This document shows, one piece after another, positions 20,443 to 31,164 of a stretch of DNA of 64,000 bases. The notes below the pieces were generated by a model, which was not told the DNA's origin, searched no databases, and was given only the letters and a program-made list of their open reading frames with translations. Source of the DNA: Bartonella bacilliformis Ver097 (GTDB taxonomy: Bacteria > Pseudomonadota > Alphaproteobacteria > Rhizobiales > Rhizobiaceae); the NCBI RefSeq assembly GCF_000709795.1, contig NZ_KL503803.1:62001-126000 (forward strand), read 5' to 3'. The translations under genes were made by a program, and so were the position numbers. Each line of letters starts with the position of its first letter. Position 1 is the stretch's first letter.

Positions 20443-21717
20443 TCAGCTTTCTCGTGCAATGGCACGCCATCCAATATCACGACGAAAAAAACCTTGTGGC
20501 CAATCAATACAGTCAACAGCTTCATAGGCACGTTTTTGCGCTTTTGAAACCGTTTTTCCTATTGCAGTTATATTTAAAACGCGTCCACCGTTGGCAATTA
20601 ATTCTCCATTATGTAAAGCTGTACCAGAGTGAAAAACTTGCACATCAGAGAGAGTATTGACTTTGTCAACATTGCGGATGACACTTCCTTTTTGGGGAGT
20701 ATTTGGGTAACCATTCGCAGCCATAACAACGGTTAAAGCAGTTTTTTCAGACCACAGAATAGGCCTATTTTCAAGATTTCCTTGAGCAGCTGCAAGAAGC
20801 AATGGCAGAATGTCCTCTTTAAGACGCATCATTAAAACTTGGCATTCAGGGTCACCGAATCGTACATTAAATTCAATCAATTTAGGACCTTTTGAGGTTA
20901 TCATCAGCCCTGCAAAGAGAATGCCTTTAAAAAGAACTTCCATTTCAGCCATACCGCGTAAAGCTGGTTCAATAATTTCTTTAAGGGTACGGTTAACCAT
21001 TTCCTCGGTCATGACGGGAGCTGGTGAATAGGCTCCCATGCCACCAGTATTTTCTCCTATATCGCCATCGCCAACACGTTTATGATCTTGTGCTGATCCA
21101 AAGGGGATAGCGATTTTTCCATCACAAAGACAGAAAAAGCTGGCTTCTTCACCTTCAAGAAAGGCTTCGATAACAATTTTTTGCCCTGCATCACCGAATG
21201 CACCTTCAAAGCAGGAATCAACAGCATCAAAAGCTTCTTTGATTGTCGTAGCGATAACAACACCTTTTCCAGCAGCTAAGCCATCAGCTTTAATAACAAT
21301 AGGAACGCCTTGTTGACGAATGTAAGATTTAGCTTTTAAAGCATTATCAAAGCATTGATAGATGCTTGTCGGGATGTTATTTCTCTGGCATAGATCTTTT
21401 GTGAAACTTTTTGATCCTTCTAATTGAGCAGCTTTTTGATTGGGTCCGAATGCACAGATGTCAGCTGCATTAAGGGCATCGGTTATGCCGGAAATTAATG
21501 GTGCTTCAGGTCCAATAATGACAAGATCAATAGAATGTGTTTTACAGAAATCAATAACAAGGAGGTGATCATCAATGTCTAATACAATATTTTCACCAAA
21601 TTCTATTGTTGCAGGATTTCCAGGAGCGCAATATAATTTTGTAAGCAGAGGTGATGCTGCTATTTTCCATGCTAAAGCATGTTCTCGTCCGCCTGATCCA
21701 ATAAGAAGAACGTTCAT
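20443..21717 (-). CDS. purD: Phosphoribosylamine-glycine ligase
   Basis: The second enzyme of de novo purine synthesis, an ATP-grasp ligase joining phosphoribosylamine and glycine. Recognisable stretches are [18 protein letters not shown] at the N-terminus, the GPEAPL loop, [12 protein letters not shown], the glycine-rich [10 protein letters not shown] near residue 225, and the metal-binding [10 protein letters not shown]. At 424 residues the length is normal. AGGAG lies eight bases before the ATG. It is convergent with the DUF6101 gene across a 269-base gap in which I see no clear terminator. Confidence 0.97.
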   Translation of the reverse strand: MNVLLIGSGGREHALAWKIAASPLLTKLYCAPGNPATIEFGENIVLDIDDHLLVIDFCKTHSIDLVIIGPEAPLISGITDALNAADICAFGPNQKAAQLEGSKSFTKDLCQRNNIPTSIYQCFDNALKAKSYIRQQGVPIVIKADGLAAGKGVVIATTIKEAFDAVDSCFEGAFGDAGQKIVIEAFLEGEEASFFCLCDGKIAIPFGSAQDHKRVGDGDIGENTGGMGAYSPAPVMTEEMVNRTLKEIIEPALRGMAEMEVLFKGILFAGLMITSKGPKLIEFNVRFGDPECQVLMMRLKEDILPLLLAAAQGNLENRPILWSEKTALTVVMAANGYPNTPQKGSVIRNVDKVNTLSDVQVFHSGTALHNGELIANGGRVLNITAIGKTVSKAQKRAYEAVDCIDWPQGFFRRDIGWRAIARES

Positions 21718-21865
21718 TGTGTGCTCCTATCATAGAGATAATTAAATTGAATTTTTTTGTCATAAGAATAAAATGCTTTTATCACAAGATCAAAGGTACG
21801 ACCATTTGATGAAAAAAAGTAAAAATATTACACAAATTCAATCCTGTGAAAATCAGGGAAGAGTT

Positions 21866-22813
21866 ATGGATGCATCCTCTAAACAATGGGTCTACTCTTT
21901 TCTTCCTTCTTCTCTGTGGCTTTATGCCCAATTAGCTCGTTGGGATAGACCTATTGGATGGAAATTGTTAATGTGGCCTTGTTTTTGGTCAACAACTATG
22001 GCTCTTCTTTCTTATGAAATATCCCAACAGCCTTTTTTATCGGTAATGATTCATTGGATTTGGTATCTTTTTCTTTTCTTTTTAGGTTCCATAGCTATGA
22101 GAGGAGCAGGCTGTACTTGGAATGATCTTGTCGATCATGAAATTGACTCTCAGATAGAACGAACACGCTTTCGGCCTTTGCCAGCTGGTCAAATAAGTCG
22201 GTTTCAGGCAAAAGTTTTTATATTGGTGCAGTGTTTCGTGGGTTTGGGTGTTTTATTGCAGTTTAATATGTTTAGTTTTTATTTAGGGATTTCATCATTA
22301 ATAGCGGTTGCGTTTTATCCTTTTATGAAGCGTATAACAGATTGGCCACAATTTTTTTTAGGTATTGCATTTAATTGGGGTGCATTAATGGGATGGGCAG
22401 TTATTTACGGGCGGTTGAGTTGGGCACCAATCGCACTTTACGCAGGATCCATCTTATGGACGATTGGATATGATACAATTTATGCTCATCAAGATAGAAA
22501 GGATGACGCGATTGTTGGTGTACGTTCTACGGCGCGCCTCTTTGAAAAAAGCACTAAACGTGCGCTGGTACTTTTGTATAGTGGTTTTTTAATGCTGGTT
22601 AGTTTGGCATTTTATTTGGCAAAGGTTCCCATTATAAGCTTTTTGGGGCTATTTTGCGCGGGTGCCCATATGTTTATTCAAATTAAAACCATTGATATAG
22701 ATAATAGTGAGCAATGCTTAAAGCTTTTTAAATCTAATTCGTTTGTTGGTTTTTTCATCTTTGCTGGTTTGGTATGCGGCGGCGCTTGGATGATACTTTC
22801 CCCTGCTATTTAG
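21866..22813 (+). CDS. ubiA: 4-hydroxybenzoate polyprenyltransferase
   Basis: Integral membrane prenyltransferase that attaches the polyprenyl chain (made by IspB) to 4-hydroxybenzoate in ubiquinone synthesis. Eight or nine helices are predicted. The two aspartate motifs are NDLVDHEID with the following RTRFRPLPAG, and DTIYAHQDRKDD. The frame opens at 21773. The ATG at 21866 is preceded by AGGGA with good spacing and gives 315 residues, the usual length, so I prefer it. It is divergent from purD. Confidence 0.95.
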   Translation: MDASSKQWVYSFLPSSLWLYAQLARWDRPIGWKLLMWPCFWSTTMALLSYEISQQPFLSVMIHWIWYLFLFFLGSIAMRGAGCTWNDLVDHEIDSQIERTRFRPLPAGQISRFQAKVFILVQCFVGLGVLLQFNMFSFYLGISSLIAVAFYPFMKRITDWPQFFLGIAFNWGALMGWAVIYGRLSWAPIALYAGSILWTIGYDTIYAHQDRKDDAIVGVRSTARLFEKSTKRALVLLYSGFLMLVSLAFYLAKVPIISFLGLFCAGAHMFIQIKTIDIDNSEQCLKLFKSNSFVGFFIFAGLVCGGAWMILSPAI

Positions 22814-22833
22814 AAAAATTACAGGAAGAAATA

Positions 22834-22856
22834 AGGTATTATATTGCTTAATACTT
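22834..22856. terminator. Candidate bidirectional hairpin between ubiA and pdxH
   Basis: An 8-base arm at 22834-22841 pairs with 22849-22856 (one G-U pair) around a 7-base loop, between two convergent genes. The stem is AT-rich and T runs are short on both sides, so termination is only suggested. Confidence 0.3.
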
Positions 22857-22897
22857 AAGAGAAGATATAAAGGTAAAGATTGAAAAGAATTGCAAGA

Positions 22898-23545
22898 TTA
22901 TGGGTAAAGTCTTTGCTTTTTCCAATTATTTTGTTCAAGGAAATCTCGTGTAAAGAGCAAGCGATCATGCAAGCGAGATGGGCGATCGCGCCAAAATTCG
23001 ATGAAAAGAGGTTTAATACGGAAGCCAGACCAGTAGGGTGGGCGTGGGACACTGCCTATTGCATAGTTTGCAGTGTATCTCGAAACTTCTCTTTCGAGAA
23101 CAAAACGATCTTCCAATAGTCGAGATTGTTTGGATGCCCACGCTCCGATTTGGCTGCCATGTGGTCGCGATTGGAAGTATGCGTCAGCTTCTTCAGGGCT
23201 GACTTGTTCAACAAAGCCTCTAATCCTGATTTGACGACGCAGTGATTTCCAATGAAAAACTAAAGATGCTTTCATTGATTTCAAAATTTCTTGTCCTTTA
23301 CAACTTTCATAATTGGTATAGAAGACAAAGCCTGTAGAATTAAAACTTTTAAGGAGCACCATACGCACATTAGGTAAGCCTGTTTCATCGACTGTTGCAA
23401 GTGCCATCGCATTGGGATCATTGATTTCATTTATTGTTGCTTCTTCAAGCCAACTTGCAAAAAGTGTAAAAGGATTCTGCGTTTGCGTAAAATCATCGTC
23501 TGTTTGTATTTTATTACTCATCATAGATTCGAATTTAGTTAACAT
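22898..23545 (-). CDS. pdxH: Pyridoxamine 5'-phosphate oxidase
   Basis: FMN enzyme that makes the cofactor pyridoxal 5'-phosphate. The FMN-binding region has RMVLLKSF and VFYTNYES, followed by [10 protein letters not shown]. The C-terminus shows the family end: [17 protein letters not shown], then the R-L-H-D-R motif. The frame gives 215 residues. Translation may instead begin at the methionine at 23521 (about 207 residues), because the first eight residues are not conserved and no start here has a strong ribosome binding site. It is divergent from the dnaJ-like gene. Confidence 0.96.
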   Translation of the reverse strand: MLTKFESMMSNKIQTDDDFTQTQNPFTLFASWLEEATINEINDPNAMALATVDETGLPNVRMVLLKSFNSTGFVFYTNYESCKGQEILKSMKASLVFHWKSLRRQIRIRGFVEQVSPEEADAYFQSRPHGSQIGAWASKQSRLLEDRFVLEREVSRYTANYAIGSVPRPPYWSGFRIKPLFIEFWRDRPSRLHDRLLFTRDFLEQNNWKKQRLYP

Positions 23546-23823
23546 GAGTGAAGAAGGCTTTAATTTTTTTGTAAAATAAGATTATTGTTTTTTATTTCAA
23601 AAAATAAAAATGTCATACTTTTTTATAAGATTTTTTCAGTCATATTTATCTTTAATATAGGATACAATAACTGTTACTGAGCATAAAATATCTATTTTAT
23701 CTGGTATTTTTGCTTTTTATAGACATATATAGAGAAAATTATTCTATTGAATAGTTTAATGAAGCTATGGAAGATGTTTAGTAAATTATTGAGCTGATAT
23801 TTTAAAAATGAAAAGAGGGCAAT

Positions 23824-24723
23824 ATGCGTAATCCCTACACGGTTTTGGGTGTAGAGCGCACTGCAAAACCGCAAGAGATTAAATCTGCATTTAGAAAATT
23901 AGCAAAAAGGTATCATCCAGATCATAATGTGGATGATGTAAAAGCTAAAGAAAAATTTTCTGAAATTAATCAAGCTTATGAAATTATAGGTGATACAGTT
24001 AAAAAAGCACAATTTGATCGTGGTGAAATTGATGCAGAGGGCAAACCGCTTCATCAAGCTTATAATGCTGGAGGAAATTTTAGAAATAGGCAAAATCCTT
24101 TTGCAGGAGGAGCGAGGGGATTTGATTTTGGCTTTTCAGGAAATGCAGGTTTTGATGCAAGCGATGTTTTTCGCGATTTATTTGGAAAAGGAACAAGCTT
24201 TTCCGATTCTGCATATAGTCAGCCTCAACAAGGAGCTCACATTCGTACCAGTCTTTCAATAACATTGGAACAGATGGTTAGTTCAGATAAAGTAGAAGCG
24301 GTTTTTCCTAATGGGAAAAAGTTGAAAATTAAATTACCAGCCTATGTTGAAGATGGACAAACTATTCGTTTAAAAGGTCAAGGAGAAGAGGTTGCGTATG
24401 GGCAAGCGGGAGATGCTTTGGTAAGCATTCGTGTTCAGAAACATCCTCGTTTACGGGTTGAAGGACGGGCATTGCATCTAGATTTACCGATTCCGCTTAA
24501 GCATGCTGTTTTAGGAGCAAAAGAAGAAGTTGAGACTTTGGAAGGGCGCGTTGTTTTGACAATTCCTGCATGGTCAAGTTCTGATCGTGTTTTACGGCTT
24601 AAGGGCAGGGGGCTTCGTTTAAAAAATGGAGAGAGAGATGATCTTTATGTGCATGTTCGTATCATGTTACCAGAAGGTGGAGATGCTGCATTGGAACAGT
24701 TTTTTCAAATGCAAAAAGATTAA
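23824..24723 (+). CDS. CbpA-like DnaJ-family co-chaperone
   Basis: A 299-residue type II J-protein. The J domain (residues 1-67) has the HPD motif in KRYHPDHN and the usual NPYTVLGV start. A glycine/phenylalanine-rich linker follows ([14 protein letters not shown]). The two C-terminal beta-sandwich substrate domains begin near residue 140. The CxxCxGxG zinc finger of true DnaJ is absent, so it is closer to CbpA. It presumably stimulates DnaK. GAGGG lies before the ATG. The pdxH / dnaJ-like / fabI neighbourhood is standard in Rhizobiales. Confidence 0.92.
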   Translation: MRNPYTVLGVERTAKPQEIKSAFRKLAKRYHPDHNVDDVKAKEKFSEINQAYEIIGDTVKKAQFDRGEIDAEGKPLHQAYNAGGNFRNRQNPFAGGARGFDFGFSGNAGFDASDVFRDLFGKGTSFSDSAYSQPQQGAHIRTSLSITLEQMVSSDKVEAVFPNGKKLKIKLPAYVEDGQTIRLKGQGEEVAYGQAGDALVSIRVQKHPRLRVEGRALHLDLPIPLKHAVLGAKEEVETLEGRVVLTIPAWSSSDRVLRLKGRGLRLKNGERDDLYVHVRIMLPEGGDAALEQFFQMQKD

Positions 24724-24857
24724 TTTTTTGGAGTCAATTTTGATTGTGTAAAAGTACAGTTTCAATTTGCTTTTGAAGCAATTGCTTGAAGAAAAAGTGA
24801 ACCTGTGCCATAGGCAGATAAATGATATTGATTTCAAGTAGCAATGAGGCAGTGCTA

Positions 24858-25676
24858 ATGGTGAGTAGTAATGGTTTATTGTGTGGAAAGCGTGGCTTAA
24901 TTTTGGGGCTAGCCAATAATCGCTCTATTGCTTGGGGGATAGCTAAGGCAGCGAGTGCGGCAGGAGCAGAGCTTGCTTTTACCTATCAGGGGGAGGCAAT
25001 GAAGAGGCGTGTTGAGCCTTTGGCTGCAGAATTGGGGGGCTTTGTTTGCGGTCATTGCGATGTTTCCGATAGTGCATCGATTGATGAAGTTTTTAGTAAA
25101 ATAGAAAAAAAATGGGGTAAGCTTGATTTTTTAGTTCATGCTATCGGTTTTTCTGATAAAGATGAGTTAAGCGGTCGTTACGTTGATATTAGTGAGTCTA
25201 ATTTTATGATGACCATGAATATTTCCGTTTATTCGTTGACGGCTCTTACGCAGCGCGCAGAAAAACTGATGCTTGATGGTGGTTCTATTTTAACGCTAAC
25301 CTATTACGGTGCAGAAAAGGTTGTCCCTAATTATAATGTCATGGGTATTGCGAAAGCTGCTCTTGAAGCGAGCGTAAAATATTTAGCTGTTGACTTAGGT
25401 CCAAAAAATATTCGTGTTAACGCTGTATCTGCGGGGCCCATAAAAACACTAGCGGCTTCAGGTATTGGTGATTTCCGTTATATTCTAAAATGGAATGAAT
25501 ATAATGCTCCTTTACGCCGTACTGTAACAATCGAAGAGGTAGGTGATTCTGCTCTTTACTTTCTTTCAGATTTATCTCGTTCTGTTACAGGTGAGATTCA
25601 TCATGTCGATTCGGGATATCATGTTATCGGTATGAAGGCTGTTGATGCACCAGATATTTCTGTTGTCAAAGAATAG
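24858..25676 (+). CDS. fabI: Enoyl-ACP reductase (NADH), FabI
   Basis: Last step of each fatty-acid elongation cycle and the target of triclosan and isoniazid-type inhibitors. It is an atypical short-chain dehydrogenase with the cofactor loop GLANNRSIAWGIA near the N-terminus, and the catalytic tyrosine and lysine in YYGAEKVVPNYNVMGIAKAAL. AVSAGPIKTLAASGI follows. The frame extends up to 24822, but the ATG at 24858 has GAGG eight bases before it and gives 272 residues, the family norm. It lies 134 bases after the dnaJ-like gene. Confidence 0.96.
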   Translation: MVSSNGLLCGKRGLILGLANNRSIAWGIAKAASAAGAELAFTYQGEAMKRRVEPLAAELGGFVCGHCDVSDSASIDEVFSKIEKKWGKLDFLVHAIGFSDKDELSGRYVDISESNFMMTMNISVYSLTALTQRAEKLMLDGGSILTLTYYGAEKVVPNYNVMGIAKAALEASVKYLAVDLGPKNIRVNAVSAGPIKTLAASGIGDFRYILKWNEYNAPLRRTVTIEEVGDSALYFLSDLSRSVTGEIHHVDSGYHVIGMKAVDAPDISVVKE

Positions 25677-25818
25677 GTCTTGGTTCATAAGATTTTATCT
25701 GTTAACGCCAATTTGATTAAAGTTGAAACAATTAGGCACTTTGCGATGAGAGTGTATTGTGCGCAACTTACTGTGCATTGTCGTTGCGTGCATTTGAAGA
25801 AGAAACGGATCTTTTTCC

Positions 25819-26922
25819 ATGTCGCATAATACATTTGGTCATTTGTTTCGTGTTACAACATGGGGAGAAAGTCATGGGGCTGCTCTTGGTTGTGTCATTG
25901 ATGGCTGTCCTCCAGGCATTACTTTTACTCTTACAGAAATTCAAGCATATCTTAATAAACGTAGGCCAGGGCATTCAGTGTATACAACACAGCGACGAGA
26001 ATTAGATCAAGTAGAAATTCTCTCAGGAGTCGTTTCTCAGGATGATGGAAAAACATTAATAACAACGGGTACGCCGATTTCGATGTTCATTCGAAATGTG
26101 GATCATCACTCTGAAGATTATTGCGCTATCATGCATCAGTATCGTCCAGGGCATGCGGATTATACTTACAGTGTTAAGTATGGCATTCGTGATTATCGTG
26201 GTGGAGGACGTGCTTCAGCGCGTGAAACAGCGGTGCGTGTTGCAGCAGGTGCTCTTGCACGCAAAATTGTTCCTGGTTTAATTGTACGGGGAGCTGTGAC
26301 GGCGATTGGTCCTCATAATATCGATCGTGACCGATGGGATTGGTCAGAAGTCGATAAAAATCCTTTTTTTTCACCTGATGCACAAGCAGCGTGTGTTTTT
26401 GCTGATTATATAAGTCAGTTATGTAAAACTGGTTCATCAGTGGGGGCTATTGTTGAAATTGTTGCGGAAAATGTTCCAGCTGGTTTGGGCGCACCAATTT
26501 ATGCAAAACTTGATCAAGATATTGCATCATTCTTAATGTCCATTAATGCTGTTAAGGGTGTTGAAATTGGTGATGGTTTTGCTGCAGCTCACCTAACAGG
26601 CAAAGAAAATACCGATGAAATGCGAATGGGAAGTGATGGAAAACCAGTTTTTTTGTCCAATCATGCTGGGGGAATTTTAGGTGGGATATCAAATGGACAG
26701 CCGATTGTTGCACGTTTTGCTGTTAAACCTACTTCGTCAATTTTAACTTCCAGTCGTTCCATTGATATTGAGGGTAATGATGTGAATGTTATGACAAAGG
26801 GGCGCCATGATCCATGTGTTGGGATTCGTGCTGTCCCTGTTGGTGAGGCGATGGTTGCTTGTGCTATTGCTGATCATTATTTGAGGCATCGTGGTCAAGT
26901 GGGTGGTTGTATTAAGGGGTGA
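25819..26922 (+). CDS. aroC: Chorismate synthase
   Basis: Last enzyme of the shikimate pathway. It converts EPSP to chorismate with reduced FMN. Signatures are [20 protein letters not shown] at the start, [29 protein letters not shown] (positions about 112-140, read in two parts), and the late [18 protein letters not shown]. The 367-residue length is typical. Its stop lies directly before the ribB start, so aroC, ribB and xseB probably share a transcript. Confidence 0.97.
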   Translation: MSHNTFGHLFRVTTWGESHGAALGCVIDGCPPGITFTLTEIQAYLNKRRPGHSVYTTQRRELDQVEILSGVVSQDDGKTLITTGTPISMFIRNVDHHSEDYCAIMHQYRPGHADYTYSVKYGIRDYRGGGRASARETAVRVAAGALARKIVPGLIVRGAVTAIGPHNIDRDRWDWSEVDKNPFFSPDAQAACVFADYISQLCKTGSSVGAIVEIVAENVPAGLGAPIYAKLDQDIASFLMSINAVKGVEIGDGFAAAHLTGKENTDEMRMGSDGKPVFLSNHAGGILGGISNGQPIVARFAVKPTSSILTSSRSIDIEGNDVNVMTKGRHDPCVGIRAVPVGEAMVACAIADHYLRHRGQVGGCIKG

Positions 26923-26925
26923 ATG

Positions 26926-28038
26926 ATGGCTTATAACCAGAAAAAAATTGTTTCTGCTATTCAAGCTTTTGGACGCGGTGAAATTGTTGTAGTTACGGAT
27001 GATGATGGCCGTGAAAATGAAGGTGATTTGATAGTTGCTGCTGTTCATTGTACGGAAGAAAAGATGGCATTTATGATTCGCCATACATCGGGTATTATTT
27101 GTGCACCTATGCCAAAAGAAGAAGCACAAAGGTTTGATCTTTCTCCTATGGTGTTAGTGAATAATTCACCGCAGCATACAAAATTTACTGTTACTGTTGA
27201 TTTTAAACATGGAATAACAACAGGTATTTCAGCGCACGATCGCACATTGGCTGTTCGTAATCTTGCTAATCCAAATGCTAATGCCAATGATTTTGTACGT
27301 CCAGGGCATGTTTTCCCTTTAGTTGCGCATAAAGGTGGTGTTCTTATGCGTTCAGGCCATACTGAGGCAGCTGTTGATTTATGTAAAATAGCCGGTTTGC
27401 CACCTGTTGGCGTTATAGGCGAGTTGGTTAATGATGATGGCAGCGTTAAACATGGAGATGAGATTACAAAATTTGCACAAGATAATCGGTTGCATATTAT
27501 AACGGTTGCTGATCTTATTGCTTATCGTCAGCGTGAAGAAATCCTTATTAAACATGTTGGGACTGTGCAGGTTGAAACGTCTGTAGGTTCTGCTGTCGTT
27601 CACAGTTATCAAGTTCCTTGGAAAACAATTCAACATATTGCGATTGTTTTTGGTGATATTCGTGATGGTAAAGATATTCCTGTGCATCTTCATCACGAAA
27701 ATATTTTGAATGATGTTTTTGGTTTATCGCCTGATATAAAGGTTATTATGCAGCGCATGATGGAAAAAGAGAAACGTGGCGTTTTTGTTTATTTACGCGA
27801 AGGATCTGTTGGTATTGGTTCTCAATCAGTTATTTTTGATCAGGACGTAACAATGAAAAGTTTAGAAAATCATGATGAAGCTATTGAACGTGAAGAAGAA
27901 TGGCACAAAATTGGTTTAGGAGCACAAATTTTAAAACATTTAAGAATTAGTTCTGTTATTGTTTATGAGTCTAAAGAGAGTTATTCTGCTGATTTAGAAA
28001 GTTTTGGAATTCGTATATCCAGAACAGATATCTTGTGA
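26926..28038 (+). CDS. ribB: 3,4-dihydroxy-2-butanone 4-phosphate synthase with degenerate GTP cyclohydrolase II-like domain
   Basis: The N-terminal ~200 residues are a complete Rib[12 protein letters not shown] metal and substrate loop, the SGIICAPM stretch, [14 protein letters not shown] and HTEAAVDL. It makes the four-carbon unit of riboflavin from ribulose 5-phosphate. The C-terminal ~165 residues have the outline of GTP cyclohydrolase II but no cysteine at all. The three zinc ligands of RibA are therefore missing, and the domain cannot be a normal cyclohydrolase. GTP cyclohydrolase must come from another gene. The ATG at 26926 fits the AAGGGG site better than the one at 26923. Confidence 0.93.
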   Translation: MAYNQKKIVSAIQAFGRGEIVVVTDDDGRENEGDLIVAAVHCTEEKMAFMIRHTSGIICAPMPKEEAQRFDLSPMVLVNNSPQHTKFTVTVDFKHGITTGISAHDRTLAVRNLANPNANANDFVRPGHVFPLVAHKGGVLMRSGHTEAAVDLCKIAGLPPVGVIGELVNDDGSVKHGDEITKFAQDNRLHIITVADLIAYRQREEILIKHVGTVQVETSVGSAVVHSYQVPWKTIQHIAIVFGDIRDGKDIPVHLHHENILNDVFGLSPDIKVIMQRMMEKEKRGVFVYLREGSVGIGSQSVIFDQDVTMKSLENHDEAIEREEEWHKIGLGAQILKHLRISSVIVYESKESYSADLESFGIRISRTDIL

Positions 28039-28045
28039 GGGTTAT

Positions 28046-28300
28046 ATGAAACAAGAGATAAAAAAGGATGATATTTCTGCGTTGAGTTTTGAGGAAGCGC
28101 TTAAGCAGCTTGAAGTGATTGTCGAAAATTTAGAATGTGGAGATGTTCCTTTAGAACAGTCAATTGATATTTATGAGCGTGGTGAAGCTCTTAAAAATCA
28201 TTGTGATAAATTATTAAAAGTAGCTGAAACTAAAATTGAAAAAATTCAATTGTCAAATAATGGAACTCCGGAAGGTGTAAAACCGCTCGATCCTGAATGA
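28046..28300 (+). CDS. xseB: Exodeoxyribonuclease VII small subunit
   Basis: An 84-residue helical protein that forms a complex with XseA to degrade single-stranded DNA. The family core is visible: [29 protein letters not shown] (residues ~10-38, read in parts), then [15 protein letters not shown]. The ATG at 28046 has GAGGG just upstream and overlaps nothing. The longer frame from 28004 would run through the end of ribB and is unlikely. It lies between ribB and dxs as in many alphaproteobacteria, where xseB-dxs-tlyA is common. Confidence 0.93.
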   Translation: MKQEIKKDDISALSFEEALKQLEVIVENLECGDVPLEQSIDIYERGEALKNHCDKLLKVAETKIEKIQLSNNGTPEGVKPLDPE

Positions 28301-28497
28301 TATGAAGGCATTTGATGCGCTTATTGAAAGGTAAAAGATACTATAATTTTATTTATTGTGAACGAGAAAAATAGGAAAATTTGTAGATAATTTCAAATAG
28401 ATAAAGTATCTTAATAGAGAATACGTCATATTTCTACGAAACACATGAAGGATGTGTGTTTATCATCTAAACTATAGTGATAATAGAAGGTTTTTTT

Positions 28498-30414
28498 TTG
28501 TCTCGGCCATTAACGCCATTGCTTAATTATGTTCGTTCACCATTAGATTTGCGGGCATTGCCTGCATCTAGTTTGGCACGATTAGCTGATGAGCTACGGG
28601 CCGAAATGATTGATGTGGTTTCTGTAACAGGTGGTCATCTTGGTGCAGGACTAGGTGTTGTCGAGCTCACTATTGCATTGCATTATATTTTTAATACGCC
28701 TGATGATAGAATTATCTGGGATGTTGGTCATCAAGCTTATCCTCACAAAATTTTGACTGGCCGCAGAGATAAAATTCGTACACTACGCCAAGAGGGAGGA
28801 TTATCAGGTTTTACTAAGCGCTCAGAGAGCATATATGATCCATTTGGTGCAGGTCATTCTTCTACTTCTATTTCAGCTGGTCTTGGTATGGCAATGGCTA
28901 GCGCGTTGAAAGCAGAAGAAAGACGTAACATTATTGCTGTCATTGGTGATGGAGCTATGTCTGCGGGGATGGCTTATGAAGCAATGAACAATGCAGGAGC
29001 TTTGGATGCACGCTTAATTGTTATTCTTAATGATAATGATATGTCTATTGCTCCTTCCACTGGTGCCATGAGCGCTCATCTTGCTCGACTGGTTTCTCAT
29101 CCTTCTTATCGTCATTTGCGCGAACGGGTAAAGTTATTGAGTAGGAAATTACCAAAATTCTTTTCAGAGCAAGCAAGTCGTTCAGAAGAATTTGCACGTG
29201 GTTTTTTAATTGGGGGAACTTTATTTGATGAGCTTGGCTTTTATTATATTGGGCCGATAGATGGTCATAACTTTGAGCATTTGCTTCCTGTTTTGGAAAA
29301 TGTTCGTGCATATCCTAATGGCCCTGTTTTGGTCCATGTGGTAACACATAAGGGGAAGGGGTATGCACCTGCAGAGGCATCAGCTGATAAATATCATGGC
29401 GTTAATCGTTTTGATATTATCACAGGAAAACAGGTTAAAGCACAAAGCACTCGTCTTTCTTATACCAAGGTGTTTTCTAATGCTTTAATAGAAGAAGCTA
29501 CTCATGATCATAAAATTGTTGGTATAACGGCAGCAATGCCAACAGGAACAGGGCTTGATGCTTTTGCTGAAAAATTTTCCGAAAGGATGTTTGATGTTGG
29601 TATTGCTGAGCAGCATGCTGTAACTTTTGCTGCAGGTATTGCTTGTGAAGGCTATAAACCCTTTGTTGCGATTTATTCTACTTTTTTACAGCGTGCTTAT
29701 GATCAGATTATTCATGATGTGTCGATCCAGAAATTGCCAGTACGGTTTGCAATTGATCGAGCAGGTTTTGTTGGTGCAGATGGCGCAACGCATGCTGGGA
29801 GTTTTGATATTGCTTTTTTAACGACTCTTCCTGAATTTGTCGTGATGGCTCCTTCTGATGAACTTGAGCTTATGCATATGGTGCGCACGGCAGCAGCTTA
29901 CGATCAAGGGCCTATTTCTTTCCGTTATCCGCGTGGTGAAGGTATTGGTATGGATTTGCCGCAGAGAGGTGAGGTGATTGAGATTGGTAGAGGACGCGTT
30001 TTGCGTGAAGGGAGCAGGGTCGCTTTGGTTTGTTTTGGAACGCGGTTATCTGAAGTGCTTCTCGCAGCTGATGAGTTATTGGTAGAAGGCTTATCTACAA
30101 CTGTAGCAGATGCGCGATTTGCAAAACCTTTAGATGAGAATTTGATACGTCGTTTAGCACGTGAGCATGAAGTGTTTATCACAATTGAAGAGGGAGCAGT
30201 AGGAGGATTTGGTGCGCATGTTCTGCAATTTTTAGCACAAGAGGGGTTATTAGAACACGGTTTAAAAGTCCGAACATTAAAATTTCCTGACGAATATTTA
30301 AATCATGGTTCGCCAGAGAAAATGCTTGCACGTGTTGGGCTTGATGTAATGGGTATCGTCAATACCGTTTTTACTGCTTTGGGACACGAGACGCGGAAGA
30401 TGCTGAAAATTTAA
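28498..30414 (+). CDS. dxs: 1-deoxy-D-xylulose-5-phosphate synthase
   Basis: First enzyme of the MEP pathway. It condenses pyruvate and glyceraldehyde 3-phosphate with thiamine diphosphate. The N-terminal part has [17 protein letters not shown] and [15 protein letters not shown]. The thiamine diphosphate motif is [18 protein letters not shown] with NDNDMSI. The catalytic glutamate is in [13 protein letters not shown] near residue 370. Translation probably starts at the TTG at 28498, which has GAAGG seven bases before it (638 residues). The GTG at 28477 is less likely. tlyA follows eight bases after the stop. Confidence 0.96.
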   Translation: MSRPLTPLLNYVRSPLDLRALPASSLARLADELRAEMIDVVSVTGGHLGAGLGVVELTIALHYIFNTPDDRIIWDVGHQAYPHKILTGRRDKIRTLRQEGGLSGFTKRSESIYDPFGAGHSSTSISAGLGMAMASALKAEERRNIIAVIGDGAMSAGMAYEAMNNAGALDARLIVILNDNDMSIAPSTGAMSAHLARLVSHPSYRHLRERVKLLSRKLPKFFSEQASRSEEFARGFLIGGTLFDELGFYYIGPIDGHNFEHLLPVLENVRAYPNGPVLVHVVTHKGKGYAPAEASADKYHGVNRFDIITGKQVKAQSTRLSYTKVFSNALIEEATHDHKIVGITAAMPTGTGLDAFAEKFSERMFDVGIAEQHAVTFAAGIACEGYKPFVAIYSTFLQRAYDQIIHDVSIQKLPVRFAIDRAGFVGADGATHAGSFDIAFLTTLPEFVVMAPSDELELMHMVRTAAAYDQGPISFRYPRGEGIGMDLPQRGEVIEIGRGRVLREGSRVALVCFGTRLSEVLLAADELLVEGLSTTVADARFAKPLDENLIRRLAREHEVFITIEEGAVGGFGAHVLQFLAQEGLLEHGLKVRTLKFPDEYLNHGSPEKMLARVGLDVMGIVNTVFTALGHETRKMLKI

Positions 30415-30421
30415 GTATGAT

Positions 30422-31162
30422 ATGGCAGTGATGAAAAGACTGGATATTCTTTTAGTTGAAAAAAACTTTTTTACAACTCGTTCACGGGCACGTGATGCAG
30501 TTGTGAGACAAACAGTTAAGATTGATGGACAAATAGTTTGCAAAGCTGGAAAAATGATTTCTGATGATGCAGAAATTGTTGTGTGTGATCCTGCACAAAA
30601 TTATGTTTCGCGCGCAGCATTAAAACTGATTGGTGCACTTGATGCATTTCCAGTTGTAACGACTCAAATAGTTGCTCTTGATATTGGTGCATCGACAGGT
30701 GGTTTTACTCAGGTTCTTTTAGAGCGTGGAGCCTCTCATGTTATTGCTGTTGACGTTGGTTATGATCAATTTGACGCTCGTTTATCTAATAACAGTGCAG
30801 TAACATTATTAGAAGGCTTGAATGTTAGAGATTTAAAAAAGGAACATTTAGGCGGTCGTGAAATTGATCTTATTGTGTCAGATGTAAGTTTCATTTCTCT
30901 TAAACTTGTCTTACCATCTGTTTTTTCTCTCATTAAGAAAAAAGCTCAAGCTGTTTTGCTCGTAAAACCTCAATTTGAAGTTGGTCGAGAGGGTATTGGT
31001 AAAGGCGGGATGTTAAAAGATCCATCAATGGCAGAAAAAACTGCCGAAGAACTTTTTGACTGGTTAAATATTCAAGAGGGGTGGAAGGCAAAAGGTTTGA
31101 TTCCCTCTCCCATTGCGGGGAGTGATGGTAATTTAGAATATTTGTTATTCGGAGAAAAGTAA
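30422..31162 (+). CDS. tlyA: TlyA family rRNA methyltransferase
   Basis: A 246-residue protein with an N-terminal S4 RNA-binding domain (residues ~4-65, RLDILLVEKNFFTTRSRARD) and a C-terminal FtsJ-like Rossmann domain. The SAM loop LDIGASTGGFTQVLLERGA is near residue 87. TlyA proteins methylate 2'-O of cytidines in 16S and 23S rRNA. The old name hemolysin A should not be read as a toxin assignment. Translation may begin at the ATG at 30431 instead. The neighbours dxs and rlmD are the usual alphaproteobacterial ones. Confidence 0.93.
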   Translation: MAVMKRLDILLVEKNFFTTRSRARDAVVRQTVKIDGQIVCKAGKMISDDAEIVVCDPAQNYVSRAALKLIGALDAFPVVTTQIVALDIGASTGGFTQVLLERGASHVIAVDVGYDQFDARLSNNSAVTLLEGLNVRDLKKEHLGGREIDLIVSDVSFISLKLVLPSVFSLIKKKAQAVLLVKPQFEVGREGIGKGGMLKDPSMAEKTAEELFDWLNIQEGWKAKGLIPSPIAGSDGNLEYLLFGEK

Positions 31163-31164
31163 GA

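Noticed and set aside
26743-27129. 128-codon minus-strand frame across the aroC/ribB junction
   Set aside because: Antisense shadow of two clear genes, with low-complexity product and no start site.
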